Shown piece after piece: positions 23,349-31,676 of a stretch of DNA of 32,692 bases. The stretch is taken from contig CADAMI010000020.1 in assembly GCA_902788975.1 (NCBI GenBank), positions 1-32,692 of the forward strand, given 5' to 3'. The DNA is from an uncultured Erysipelotrichaceae bacterium. Its GTDB lineage: Bacteria > Bacillota_I > Bacilli_A > RF39 > UBA660. The translations under genes and the position numbers were made by a program. Under the pieces are notes generated by a model. The model made no database searches. It was not told the DNA's origin and worked only from the letters and a program-made list of their open reading frames with translations. Each line of letters begins with the position of its first letter. The stretch's first letter is position 1.

Positions 23349-24877
23349 TAGTATAAACTAAATGGATTTCGTGTTGATCCACCTTGATAAGGCATACCGA
23401 TCCATACTCCAAAGTCTAAGTGGGTTCCCGCGTATGATGATGAACCATATGGTGGTGTGGGAACTACAGAGCCTGTATTACCCATAGCTGCTATTCTTTG
23501 ACCACGTGATACTACTTGACCTGGTTTGACATAAACAGCTGCTAAATGCATATATTGAGTATAATAGCCACTAATATTATGATTTATTATTACATAATTA
23601 CCACGGCCACCATTACATCTTGTATCTCCTCTTACACAATTATTTCCAACAGCGGCAACAGTACCATTGTTAGCAGCATAAACTGGTGACCCCCATCCAA
23701 CATAAATATCGATAGCTGCATGGAATGATCCCCAACGATATTCATAACCGGTCGTGATTGTATATGGTGTGCTAGTTGGCCATGCCCAATATGATAAATC
23801 AGCAACATTAGGAACATAACGTTCACCTTTTACTACTATCTGACTTACGGCTGGTTTAATTTCAACACTGCTAACAAGGGCAACATCGGCTACTTGGCCA
23901 TTAATATATTGATATTTTCTGGTTACTTTATCTAAGCCATTCTCCCCTTCTCTTTCAATGTATGAATATCCGATTACTAATTCGCTATCATATTTAATCT
24001 CTGTTGGGTATTTAGATACTTCTTCAGCTACAGCATGCTTTTCTACAACAACACTAATTATTGGATTAATTAATCCAACATTAACTTTTTGTGATTCATA
24101 TAATAAATTATTAACACTTGTAAATTCTGGGTTAGCTATAAGAAATTCTTTTGTATTTAATTTGTTGGCATTGGCAATTGATTCAATGGTATCTCCTTCT
24201 TTAACAATGTAAGTATTTTGTTCTTCAGTTGAACCATACATTAAATATTTTGTTAATTCACCAACATCGGTAAATATAACTTCATCAGTTGAAATATATC
24301 CTTCTTTATATGTAACATTCTCCTTTAGGTATATACTTTCAACTAATGAGCCTGTATCGACAATTGGGCTTTGTGTTCCCTCCATAAAGGAATTGTATTC
24401 TTTTTCATCAATGAAAGCTTTAACTATATTAACAATGGCCTCATCAAAAACATCTTTGCTTGTAACATTTATGGTTGTTTCTGTTTTCTTTGCCTCTTCT
24501 TCTTCAGATGATTCTTCTTTTTCAATTTTAATAATTGTTCCTTTAAGAGTAAAATTCTGTTCTTTAACTAGAAGATTATATATTTTTTCATTACTATCAT
24601 ATTTTTGATTATAAGTAACTATTTTCTTTATTTCAACACCTTTTGGGGTATATATTTTTGATACTTTGTATTTCTCTTTTAATGTTTCTTCTTTTTTATT
24701 AATATATGCTTCAAAATCATCTTTAGATTTAACAGTACCAATTTTTTCACCGTCTAGATAAACGTTATATAGTTCAATAGGATTTTTATTGGATGTTAGT
24801 TTAAATCCTAAGAGAAAAATACTGGCAATGGAAAACATTATTATGAATATTATTCCAATACTCCATTTACCTTTCAT
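23348..24877 (-). CDS. Membrane-anchored LysM-G5-M23 peptidoglycan hydrolase
   Basis: A 509-residue envelope protein. The order is an N-terminal membrane segment (residues about 7-25), a ~190-residue extracytoplasmic region with a Glu-rich stretch, a LysM module (YIVKEGDTIESIAN, near residue 225), a G5-like module, and a C-terminal M23 endopeptidase domain. In M23 the first motif FHAAID keeps His and Asp, but the usual HLHF reads THLDF, so one zinc ligand His is Asp. Activity is plausible but not assured. The ATG at 24877 overlaps dnaB by 11 bases with GGTGA upstream; an ATG at 24889 is the alternative. Confidence 0.88.
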   Translation of the reverse strand: MKGKWSIGIIFIIMFSIASIFLLGFKLTSNKNPIELYNVYLDGEKIGTVKSKDDFEAYINKKEETLKEKYKVSKIYTPKGVEIKKIVTYNQKYDSNEKIYNLLVKEQNFTLKGTIIKIEKEESSEEEEAKKTETTINVTSKDVFDEAIVNIVKAFIDEKEYNSFMEGTQSPIVDTGSLVESIYLKENVTYKEGYISTDEVIFTDVGELTKYLMYGSTEEQNTYIVKEGDTIESIANANKLNTKEFLIANPEFTSVNNLLYESQKVNVGLINPIISVVVEKHAVAEEVSKYPTEIKYDSELVIGYSYIEREGENGLDKVTRKYQYINGQVADVALVSSVEIKPAVSQIVVKGERYVPNVADLSYWAWPTSTPYTITTGYEYRWGSFHAAIDIYVGWGSPVYAANNGTVAAVGNNCVRGDTRCNGGRGNYVIINHNISGYYTQYMHLAAVYVKPGQVVSRGQRIAAMGNTGSVVPTPPYGSSSYAGTHLDFGVWIGMPYQGGSTRNPFSLY

Positions 24878-26213
24878 TTGTATCACCATCCTTTTTTAGT
24901 GATAAGAACGTTGATGTTTTTTTCTTAAATAACATATCGATGGTTGCAGTAGGCCCATTACGATGCTTTAAGATAATAAGTTGAATTGGGGATGGGGTTG
25001 AATCGTCAGTTTGTGGAACATCCACATCTGGAGCATGAAGGGCTGCAACGATATCGGCATCTTGTTCAATGGCTCCGGATTCTCTTAAATCACTTAAAAC
25101 CGGTCGTTTGTCTTCTCTTTTTTCAACATTTCTTGATAATTGTGATAATGCTATGACTGGAACATTTAATTCCAGAGCCATAGTTTTTAATTTTCTTGAT
25201 ATTTCAGATATTTCTTGTTGTCTAGCGCCTGCATATCGTCCTGAGGAATCTATTAGTTGTAAGTAATCGATGACAACTAAGCCTAAGCCTTCGCCTTGAG
25301 TAGCTAATCTACGGCATTTAGCTTGTATTTCGCTGGCGGTAGTTGATGCACCATCATGGAAATAAATATTAGTATCTGACAATTGACTAATAGCTTCATT
25401 TATACGGCGATAATCTTCATTTTCTAATCTACCAGTTTGTAATTTTTTATTATCGACTTGTCCTAGGGAACTAATCATTCTTAGAACCAGTTGCTCAGCA
25501 GGCATTTCTAATGAAAAAATGGCAATATTCTTTTTGGTTGATTTAGCCGCGGCAGCTGCGATATTAAGCGCAAAAGCGGTTTTACCAACGGCTGGACGAG
25601 CCGCAATTATTATTAATTGAGTTTCATGTAAGCCTTCGGTTACATTATCCAAATCTCTTAATCCTGTGGTTAACCCAGTAATTTTCCCTTTATTTTTTAC
25701 TAGCATATCAATATCTTCTTGAGTTTTGTTTAAAACATCACTAATTTTTCTAAACTCAGTTGTTCTTCTGGTTTTACCTACATCAAGAATTGATTTTTCT
25801 GCTAATTCAACGGTTTCTGAGACATCTACATTTTCTTCATATGCTTTTTTCTCAATGGATGTCGCTGTTTCAATTAATTTTCTTAAAGTGTATTTTTCGG
25901 TAACTACATCAATATAATAATCAATATTAGCACCAGTAGCAACACTATTAATTACTTCTGATAAGTACTCTACTCCACCGACTTGATTTAAAAGATTACG
26001 ATCTACTAATTCGGTTGTTACAGTATTAACATCAACTGGTTTATGTAAGTTATATAAATCTTTTATTATTTCAAATATTTTAGCATTACTATCTAGATAA
26101 AAAAATTCTTTTTCTATATCTTCGCATCCCTTTTGAAGAGATGAATGTGACCAAAACATTGATCCGATAAGAGCTTTTTCAGCATCAATATTATGAGGTA
26201 GTCCTTTATTCAT
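24867..26213 (-). CDS. dnaB: Replicative DNA helicase DnaB
   Basis: A 448-residue hexameric 5'-3' helicase of the replication fork (called DnaC in Bacillus subtilis). The N-terminal domain begins LPHNIDAEKALIGS. The RecA-like domain has Walker A AARPAVGKTAFALN at about residues 206-219, IFSLEMPAEQL, Walker B VVIDYLQLI, and SQLSRNVEKR, DLRESGAIEQDAD. The position after rplI is the usual Firmicutes arrangement. GGTGATAT precedes the ATG, and a promoter between rplI and dnaB drives dnaB, the M23 hydrolase and walJ as an operon. Confidence 0.97.
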   Translation of the reverse strand: MNKGLPHNIDAEKALIGSMFWSHSSLQKGCEDIEKEFFYLDSNAKIFEIIKDLYNLHKPVDVNTVTTELVDRNLLNQVGGVEYLSEVINSVATGANIDYYIDVVTEKYTLRKLIETATSIEKKAYEENVDVSETVELAEKSILDVGKTRRTTEFRKISDVLNKTQEDIDMLVKNKGKITGLTTGLRDLDNVTEGLHETQLIIIAARPAVGKTAFALNIAAAAAKSTKKNIAIFSLEMPAEQLVLRMISSLGQVDNKKLQTGRLENEDYRRINEAISQLSDTNIYFHDGASTTASEIQAKCRRLATQGEGLGLVVIDYLQLIDSSGRYAGARQQEISEISRKLKTMALELNVPVIALSQLSRNVEKREDKRPVLSDLRESGAIEQDADIVAALHAPDVDVPQTDDSTPSPIQLIILKHRNGPTATIDMLFKKKTSTFLSLKKDGDTNER

Positions 26214-26258
26214 GATATCACCACTTTACTTTACAATACGCATAACTTCTTTTATTTG

Positions 26259-26287
26259 ATTATACTATAAAATGAGAAATATGTCAT
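26259..26287 (-). promoter_or_regulatory. Promoter of the dnaB operon
   Basis: On minus ATGACA (26282-26287), 17 bases, TATAAT (26259-26264). Confidence 0.7.
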
Positions 26288-26297
26288 TAATTATATT

Positions 26298-26330
26298 AAA
26301 AAACAATCAAGGTTATTGCTTGATTATTAG
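26298..26330 (-). terminator. Terminator after rplI
   Basis: On minus AATCAAG/CTTGATT with a 7-base loop, followed by GTTTTTT. The rplI stop lies at its 5' edge. Confidence 0.85.
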
Positions 26331-26770
26331 TTTTCTTTTAAATTTACTTTTATAATTGCTTCGACTTTTTTATGGAGCATTATTTTTACATTGTGTACTC
26401 CAATAGTATTTAATTGACTATCCAGAATTATTTTCTTTTTATCAATATTATATCCTAGTTCATTCAATTTTTCACTTATTTGCTTGGTGGAAATAGTACC
26501 AAATACTTTGCCATCTTTTCCTGTTTTAACATTAAAAACAATTTTTTCTTTTTCTAATTTGGCTTTTATGGTATTGGCTTCTTTGATTTCTTTTTCTTCT
26601 TTTAATTCTCTTTTCTTAATATCATCATTTAATCTGTCATTGCTACTTTTGGTATACTTTACGGCATAACCATTCTTAATTAAAAAATTAACAGCATAAC
26701 CATCAGATACTTCTTTTATTTCATCTACTTTACCTTGCTTTTTTAGATCTTTAATAAAAATTACTTTCAT
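26327..26770 (-). CDS. rplI: 50S ribosomal protein L9
   Basis: A 147-residue L9: N-terminal 23S rRNA-binding domain [20 protein letters not shown] with the GYAVNFLI segment, a long Lys/Glu-rich connecting helix, and a C-terminal domain with DGKVFGTIS. Typical family length. AAAGGTAGG precedes the ATG. A hairpin with T run between rpsR and rplI probably makes its expression lower than that of the upstream operon. Confidence 0.97.
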   Translation of the reverse strand: MKVIFIKDLKKQGKVDEIKEVSDGYAVNFLIKNGYAVKYTKSSNDRLNDDIKKRELKEEKEIKEANTIKAKLEKEKIVFNVKTGKDGKVFGTISTKQISEKLNELGYNIDKKKIILDSQLNTIGVHNVKIMLHKKVEAIIKVNLKEN

Positions 26771-26792
26771 TATTTCCTACCTTTCTTTTATC

Positions 26793-26822
26793 AAAAAAAT
26801 AGATATAAATTATCTATTTTGT
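26793..26822 (-). terminator. Hairpin terminator between rpsR and rplI
   Basis: On minus AATAGATA/TATCTATT with a 5-base loop, then seven T. The rpsR stop codon lies inside the stem. Probably partial, as no promoter for rplI is evident. Confidence 0.7.
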
Positions 26823-27032
26823 TGTATATGGTACAAAGCCCATGAATCTTGCTAATTTAACTTGTTCTGCTACATGTCTTTGGTGTTTAGCACAAGTTCC
26901 AGTAAATCTTCTAGGTAAAATCTTACCACTATCATTTATATATTTAGTGATTACATTAACGTCTTTATAATCAACTGGTTTTCCCATGCACATATAACAT
27001 ACTTTTTTTCTTTTTTTGCGAAATTCTGCCAT
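26814..27032 (-). CDS. rpsR: 30S ribosomal protein S18
   Basis: A 72-residue S18 with KKVCYMC near the N-terminus and the conserved RRFTGTCAKHQRHVAEQVKLAR. I start it at the ATG at 27032, 7 bases after GGAGG; the ATG two codons upstream would overlap that site. Third gene of rpsF-ssb-rpsR, 16 bases after ssb. Confidence 0.97.
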   Translation of the reverse strand: MAEFRKKRKKVCYMCMGKPVDYKDVNVITKYINDSGKILPRRFTGTCAKHQRHVAEQVKLARFMGFVPYTTK

Positions 27033-27048
27033 GTTCATTCCTCCTTTT

Positions 27049-27510
27049 TTAGAAAGGTAAATCGCTATCACTTATTTCTACTTTTTCACCAAAGCTTGCA
27101 AATGGATCACTATCAATAGATGTTCCAGCAGGTTCATCTATTGGCGCTGAATCAAATGGATTTTCTTCTGGCATAGATTGTTGTCTATTATTATCAGAGG
27201 CTGATCCTAAAAATTCAACATTGCTTGCTACTACTTCAGTAACATAAGTTTTTTTACCTTCATTATTATCATAGCTTCTTGTTTGAATTCTTCCTTCAAC
27301 GGCTACTTGTCTTCCTTTGGCTAAATATCTTGAGACATTTTCAGCTTGTTTATCCCAAACAACAACATTTATAAAATCGGTTTCTGGTTCACGACCAGCT
27401 CCGGTACGTCTGCTTATCGCAACGTTTATTTGGCATACAGCCATACCACTTGTTGTGTGTCTTAATTCTGGGTCTCTTGATAATCTACCAATTAAAAATA
27501 CTTTATTCAT
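27049..27510 (-). CDS. ssb: Single-stranded DNA-binding protein
   Basis: A 153-residue SSB with an N-terminal OB fold starting MNKVFLIGRLSRDPELRHT, a Gln/Pro/Asp-rich linker, and the acidic tail ending DSDLPF that recruits replication and repair proteins. GGAGG precedes the ATG. Standard position between rpsF and rpsR. Confidence 0.97.
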   Translation of the reverse strand: MNKVFLIGRLSRDPELRHTTSGMAVCQINVAISRRTGAGREPETDFINVVVWDKQAENVSRYLAKGRQVAVEGRIQTRSYDNNEGKKTYVTEVVASNVEFLGSASDNNRQQSMPEENPFDSAPIDEPAGTSIDSDPFASFGEKVEISDSDLPF

Positions 27511-27519
27511 ATTTTCCTC

Positions 27520-27810
27520 CTACTTTTCGATATTTATTACTAAATGTCTAATAACAGATTCGTCGATTGAAGCAATACGATCAAATTCTTTTACAGCTTT
27601 ATCATCTTTTGAATCGATGTTATATAAATAGTAGAAGCCAGACTTGAATCCCTTTATTTCATATGCGAATTCTTTTTGTCCTAATTCTTTAGATAAAGTA
27701 ATTACTGCTTTATTATCTGTTAATGCTTTTTCTAATTTTTTAACAGTATCTTTTACAGTTTTTTCTTCTAAATCAGGTTTTACTATGAACATTATTTCAT
27801 ATTTTCTCAT
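27520..27810 (-). CDS. rpsF: 30S ribosomal protein S6
   Basis: A 96-residue S6 beginning MRKYEIMFIVKPDLEE with the EFAYEIKG and GFYYLYNID segments. First gene of rpsF-ssb-rpsR. AAGGAGGTG precedes the ATG and can be masked by the leader structure, consistent with the known autoregulation of this operon by the S6:S18 complex. Confidence 0.97.
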   Translation of the reverse strand: MRKYEIMFIVKPDLEEKTVKDTVKKLEKALTDNKAVITLSKELGQKEFAYEIKGFKSGFYYLYNIDSKDDKAVKEFDRIASIDESVIRHLVINIEK

Positions 27811-27863
27811 ATAAACACCTCCTTATGGTCTAATGGCCTTTTCAGGCAAGGAGCTTTCGCTCA
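27811..27863 (-). promoter_or_regulatory. Structured leader of rpsF (S6:S18 leader candidate)
   Basis: The ~53-base leader contains GAGC-GAAA-GCTC (27851-27862) and GCCT-GAAA-AGGC (27836-27847). The CTCCTT at 27848-27853 can pair either in part with the first hairpin or with the AAGGAG of the ribosome binding site (27819-27824). Mutually exclusive folds of this kind, and the gene context, fit the S6:S18 ribosomal leader family. Confidence 0.6.
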
Positions 27864-27869
27864 GCAAGT

Positions 27870-27898
27870 ATTATAGCAAAAAATAATTTTAAAGTAAA
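27870..27898 (-). promoter_or_regulatory. Promoter of rpsF-ssb-rpsR
   Basis: On minus TTTACT (27893-27898), 17 bases, TATAAT (27870-27875) with TGC upstream. Confidence 0.7.
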
Positions 27899-27909
27899 GT
27901 TTTTTTTAA

Positions 27910-28155
27910 TTATTCATAATATTTGTCAAGATTTTGTGGTACTTGATCATTCATTACGGTATTTATTATTTTTTCTTCTTGTTCTTTAGTTACTTTTTTT
28001 CCAGTCATTTGTGATAAAGTGTTTATTACCTCTTTTAGTGTTGTTTCATCTTTCATATTACCATTTTGTAATTTGTTAGCTAAATCTAAAATAGTATTTT
28101 TATCAACATTTGTTTTCTTTTCTACCTTTTTAAAAAAACTATCTGAAAATCCCAT
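27910..28155 (-). CDS. spoVIF: Stage VI sporulation protein F
   Basis: An 81-residue protein matching the SpoVIF family, needed for spore coat assembly under GerE/sigma-K control in Bacillus. Characteristic are FFKKVEKKTNVDKNTI at the N-terminus, then DLANKLQNGNMKDE and QMTGKKVTKEQEEKII. GAGGAGG precedes the ATG. The segment before the gene has CATATACTA near 28173-28181, of CATAnnnTA form as in sigma-K -10 elements, but no convincing -35. Confidence 0.85.
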   Translation of the reverse strand: MGFSDSFFKKVEKKTNVDKNTILDLANKLQNGNMKDETTLKEVINTLSQMTGKKVTKEQEEKIINTVMNDQVPQNLDKYYE

Positions 28156-28185
28156 AATACCTCCTCTATCTTAGTATATGTAATA

Positions 28186-28213
28186 ATTAAAAAGTTAGCA
28201 TTACTGCTAACTA
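28186..28213 (-). terminator. Terminator after the HExxH gene
   Basis: On minus AGTTAGCA-GTAA-TGCTAACT followed by TTTTTAATT; the stop codon of the upstream gene is in the stem. It separates the engB-der operon from spoVIF. Confidence 0.85.
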
Positions 28214-28768
28214 TTTATGATGAAATTTATTTTTAAATTGTTCAAATTGATATTTTTTTCCCTTTTTGTGGACCATTTTGGCCATTTCTTCAGGATTTTT
28301 ATGATATTCATGGTATAATTCATCTCTAACTTTTAATGCAAAGGCATATTCTGGATATTTATCGGTGATCGTATCGTCTAAATGGTGTCCGTACGCTATC
28401 GATATTGGAGATGGATTTTCCATAATATATAATTTTTCATATAGTAATGGTAGAGTCTCAATAGTAATATCACGGTTAAATTTTTTCCCAATTCTAGGAT
28501 ATGTAAATATTGCATGTGTCAATTCATGAATACTATCTAGCATCAGTTCTTCATCTATGGCATTTGGTTTTATATATGGCAAATTTAGATGAATTCCTTT
28601 CAGGATTCCCGTATTTCTATCAATTAAATAAGCGCAACCTATTATTATTCTTTCTTCGTAATAATCACTATCAATCATTGTTGAATGTTCTTCAAAATAT
28701 TTGAACATTTCTTCATTATATAATCGATGTTTTTTAAAAAAATCTATTAATTTGGGGTTGAATCTCAT
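28211..28768 (-). CDS. Putative HExxH zinc metalloprotease, unrecognised family
   Basis: A 185-residue soluble protein with one clear motif, HELTH (about residues 81-85), that could bind zinc and catalyse peptide hydrolysis. Possible third ligands are the Glu residues in ETLPLLYEKL about 20 residues later. The C-terminus is very Lys/His-rich. No signal peptide, so a cytoplasmic enzyme. Its start overlaps the der stop (TAATG), so it is the last gene of the engB-der operon and probably coupled to ribosome assembly genes by expression; function unknown. Confidence 0.78.
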   Translation of the reverse strand: MRFNPKLIDFFKKHRLYNEEMFKYFEEHSTMIDSDYYEERIIIGCAYLIDRNTGILKGIHLNLPYIKPNAIDEELMLDSIHELTHAIFTYPRIGKKFNRDITIETLPLLYEKLYIMENPSPISIAYGHHLDDTITDKYPEYAFALKVRDELYHEYHKNPEEMAKMVHKKGKKYQFEQFKNKFHHK

Positions 28769-30078
28769 TATTCTTCTCCCCTATTCTTAAATTCTATTTG
28801 AATTGGAGTTCCTTCAAAGTCAAAAGATTCTCTTATTTTATTTTCAAGATATCTTTCATACGAGAAATGGACTAAATTTTTACTATTTACATTGAAAACA
28901 AATCTAGGAGGCATCGTTCCTTTTTGAGAGACGAAATATATTTTTAATCGTTTCCCTTTGTATGATGGTGGTTGATTTAATATGACTGCATCTCTAATTA
29001 CATCATTTAAGATACTTGTTTTAATCTCTTTTTTAGAGTTTTCATACACTTTCTTTATTTCTGGCATTAAGGTATGAATTCTTTTTTTAGTTTTTGCTGA
29101 TAAGAAAACAATTGGAACATATGATAAAAATTGAAATTCATTGCGCATTAGTTTAGTGTATTCGGCTATTGTCTCATCTTTTTTAGTATCCCATTTATTG
29201 ACAACTAAAACAATTGGTTTGCCAGCTTCTAGTGCATAAGATGCAATGTGTTTATCATGTTCAATTATCCCTTCTTCAGCATTTATAACAACAACGCATA
29301 CATTACTTCTTTCAATAGCTTTCATAGCTCTAATAACACTATATTTTTCAATGTTTTCATATATTTTACCGCTTTTTCTAATTCCAGCGGTATCAATAAT
29401 AACATATTCCTCTTTATCATAAGTAAATGGAGTATCAATAGCATCTCTTGTTGTACCTGCTATATTAGAAACAATTGATTTTTCTTCGTTTACAATAGCA
29501 TTAACTAGACTACTTTTTCCAACATTTGGTCTTCCAATGACACAAAATTTTATTTTATTGTCTTCCAATATTTCTTGTTCATATGGGTGAAAGTCTGATG
29601 TTATTTCGTCTAGCAAATCTATTATTCCTAAATTATGTTCGCCACTAATTGGAATAATATTTTCAAATCCTAATTCATAATAGTTATATATATCATTTTT
29701 TCTTTTTTCATTATCAATTTTATTGGCTGCTAAAACAATTTTTTTACCGCTTTTTATTAGCATATCTCTAATAACAAAGTCATTACGATTCAATTCTTCT
29801 TTACCATCAATAATAAAAACGATAACATCTGCTTCATCAATAGCAAGTGATGCTTGAACAGTAATTTCTTTATTAAAATCTTCATTACCGACATCTATTC
29901 CACCGGTATCAATAAGATGAAACTTATAATTGTTATATGTTACATCTCCATATATTCTGTCTCTGGTTACGCCTGGTGTATCTTCAATAATGGATATTTT
30001 TTTGCCAACTAATTTATTAAAAATAGTAGATTTTCCAACATTTGGGCGACCAACCAGGGCCACTGTAGGCATTTTCAT
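28768..30078 (-). CDS. der: Ribosome assembly GTPase Der (EngA)
   Basis: A 436-residue GTPase with two tandem G domains and a C-terminal KH-like domain, required for 50S subunit maturation. G1 motifs GRPNVGKS occur near residue 10 and again near residue 183. DTPG/DTAG G3 motifs and NKxD motifs (NKID, NKWD) are present in both domains. Length is typical. It lies 11 bases after engB. Confidence 0.97.
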   Translation of the reverse strand: MKMPTVALVGRPNVGKSTIFNKLVGKKISIIEDTPGVTRDRIYGDVTYNNYKFHLIDTGGIDVGNEDFNKEITVQASLAIDEADVIVFIIDGKEELNRNDFVIRDMLIKSGKKIVLAANKIDNEKRKNDIYNYYELGFENIIPISGEHNLGIIDLLDEITSDFHPYEQEILEDNKIKFCVIGRPNVGKSSLVNAIVNEEKSIVSNIAGTTRDAIDTPFTYDKEEYVIIDTAGIRKSGKIYENIEKYSVIRAMKAIERSNVCVVVINAEEGIIEHDKHIASYALEAGKPIVLVVNKWDTKKDETIAEYTKLMRNEFQFLSYVPIVFLSAKTKKRIHTLMPEIKKVYENSKKEIKTSILNDVIRDAVILNQPPSYKGKRLKIYFVSQKGTMPPRFVFNVNSKNLVHFSYERYLENKIRESFDFEGTPIQIEFKNRGEE

Positions 30079-30089
30079 GGCATTCCTCC

Positions 30090-30677
30090 TTAAATAATTT
30101 CTAGATTTTCAACAATTTTATCATGAACTTCTTGGCGTCCCATTTTAGTTACACTAGAAAATAAGACTAAATCCTCTTTTGTTACACCTAAAGTTTTAGT
30201 AATAATATTAATTTGTTTTTCATGGCTATTCTTACTTACTTTATCTACTTTAGTACATATTAATGTAACAGGGATATTATAATGTTTTAAATAATTATAC
30301 ATCATAATATCATCTTCTGTTGGTTTATGTCTAAAATCAATCAGCATAAAGACCATCTTTAAATTATCTCTATCTTCAAGATAATTTTCCATAATTAGAC
30401 CAAATTTATCTTTTAATTGTTTATTTACTTTGGCAAAACCATATCCCGGAGCATCTACCAAGTAAAAATAATCATTAATTAAATAAAAATTCAATGTCTG
30501 GGTTTTACCTGGCTTGGATGATGTCCTAGCAAAATTTTTTCTTCCAATTATGGTATTTATAAAACTACTCTTTCCAACATTAGAACGGCCTACTAATAAA
30601 AATTCATTTTTATTGTCAGTTGGGAATTGACTAACTCTAACAGCAGAAATAGTTAATTTAACATCTAAAATTTTCAC
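30090..30677 (-). CDS. engB: Ribosome biogenesis GTPase EngB (YsxC)
   Basis: A 195-residue GTPase for 50S assembly, with G1 GRSNVGKS (residues 30-37), the conserved SSKPGKTQ G2 segment, G3 DAPGYG (75-80) and G4 TKVD. The frame extends upstream to an ATG at 30722 encoding a hydrophobic stretch, but that lies ahead of the predicted transcription start (about 30687). I therefore choose the GTG at 30677, with GGTGATT at 30681-30687. First gene of engB-der-HExxH. Confidence 0.94.
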   Translation of the reverse strand: MKILDVKLTISAVRVSQFPTDNKNEFLLVGRSNVGKSSFINTIIGRKNFARTSSKPGKTQTLNFYLINDYFYLVDAPGYGFAKVNKQLKDKFGLIMENYLEDRDNLKMVFMLIDFRHKPTEDDIMMYNYLKHYNIPVTLICTKVDKVSKNSHEKQINIITKTLGVTKEDLVLFSSVTKMGRQEVHDKIVENLEII

Positions 30678-30693
30678 ACAAATCACCAATATA

Positions 30694-30722
30694 ATTATAG
30701 CAAATATTTTTAATTTAAGCAA
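30694..30722 (-). promoter_or_regulatory. Promoter of engB-der
   Basis: On minus TTGCTT (30717-30722), 17 bases, TATAAT (30694-30699) with TGC upstream. The predicted 5' end almost coincides with the ribosome binding site, so the leader is only about 10 bases. Confidence 0.65.
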
Positions 30723-30752
30723 ATATGTGTTAAAATACCAGTTGTGATGTGT

Positions 30753-31646
30753 ATGAATAGGTTATTAGATAATTGTTTATTGTGTCCAAGACAATGTGGT
30801 ATTAATAGAAACAAAAATGGATTAGGATTTTGTAGAGCAGGTAATAAAATTAAGATTGCTAAAGCATATTTACATATGTGGGAAGAGCCTCCAATTACAG
30901 GAAAAAATGGTTCAGGTACAATATTTTTTTCCAATTGTAATTTAAGATGTATATTTTGTCAAAATTATTACATAAGTGAAGAAGGTAATGGGGTAGAAAT
31001 AGATATTAAACGTTTTAGTGAGATATGTCTTGATTTACAAAATATGGGGGCCACAAATATAAATTTAGTAACCCCAACCCATTATTTTCCTTTAATTATT
31101 GATGGAATAAAATTAGCTAAGAAAAACGGATTAAAAATACCAATTATCTATAATTCAAGTGGTTATGAAACTGTAGAAACAATTAAATTGTTGGAAGATA
31201 TCGTCGATGTATATTTACCTGATTTTAAATATTATAGTGATAAATATGCGATTAAATATTCTGGATGTACGGACTATTTTAAGTATGCTAGCGAAGCATT
31301 AGCAGAAATGGTTAGGCAAAAACCCAGATGTATATTTGATAAAAACGGTAACATTATTAGTGGGGTAGTTGTCAGACATTTGTTATTACCAGAAATGGAA
31401 GAAGATTCTAAAAAAATTCTTAAATATTTATATGATAATTATAAAAATAAGATTTATATAAGTATAATGAACCAATATACACCTATTAGAAAATGCAAGT
31501 TTGCTGAATTAAATAAGAGAGTGGATGATTCAGTATACGATGAAGTAATCGAGTACGCATGGAATATTGGTATACGTAAAGCATTTATTCAGGATGGTGG
31601 AACGCAAAGTGATAGCTTTATACCTGAATGGGATTTTAAATTATAG
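30753..31646 (+). CDS. Radical SAM protein, PflX/PflA-like
   Basis: A 297-residue iron-sulfur protein of the PflX group (COG1313), related to pyruvate formate-lyase activating enzymes. The N-terminal CLLCPRQCGINR ... GFC provides extra Cys, and the radical SAM cluster motif is CNLRCIFC at about residues 65-72. It should cleave S-adenosylmethionine reductively; the target is unknown and no glycyl-radical enzyme is nearby. The start is uncertain: GTG 30744, ATG 30747 and ATG 30753 are in frame, none with a good ribosome binding site, and a weak TAAAAT at about 30731 predicts a nearly leaderless mRNA. Divergent from engB. Confidence 0.87.
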   Translation: MNRLLDNCLLCPRQCGINRNKNGLGFCRAGNKIKIAKAYLHMWEEPPITGKNGSGTIFFSNCNLRCIFCQNYYISEEGNGVEIDIKRFSEICLDLQNMGATNINLVTPTHYFPLIIDGIKLAKKNGLKIPIIYNSSGYETVETIKLLEDIVDVYLPDFKYYSDKYAIKYSGCTDYFKYASEALAEMVRQKPRCIFDKNGNIISGVVVRHLLLPEMEEDSKKILKYLYDNYKNKIYISIMNQYTPIRKCKFAELNKRVDDSVYDEVIEYAWNIGIRKAFIQDGGTQSDSFIPEWDFKL

Positions 31647-31676
31647 AAAAAACGGATTTCTCCGTTTTATTTTTTA
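31645..31676. terminator. Bidirectional terminator
   Basis: AAAACGGA-TTTC-TCCGTTTT with A and T runs, between the convergent radical SAM and YugP-like genes; the latter's stop (31674-31676) is at its edge. Confidence 0.88.

Noticed and set aside
30678-30722. Hydrophobic N-terminal extension of EngB
   Set aside because: It lies upstream of the predicted transcription start and contains the promoter; EngB homologues begin near MKILDVKL.
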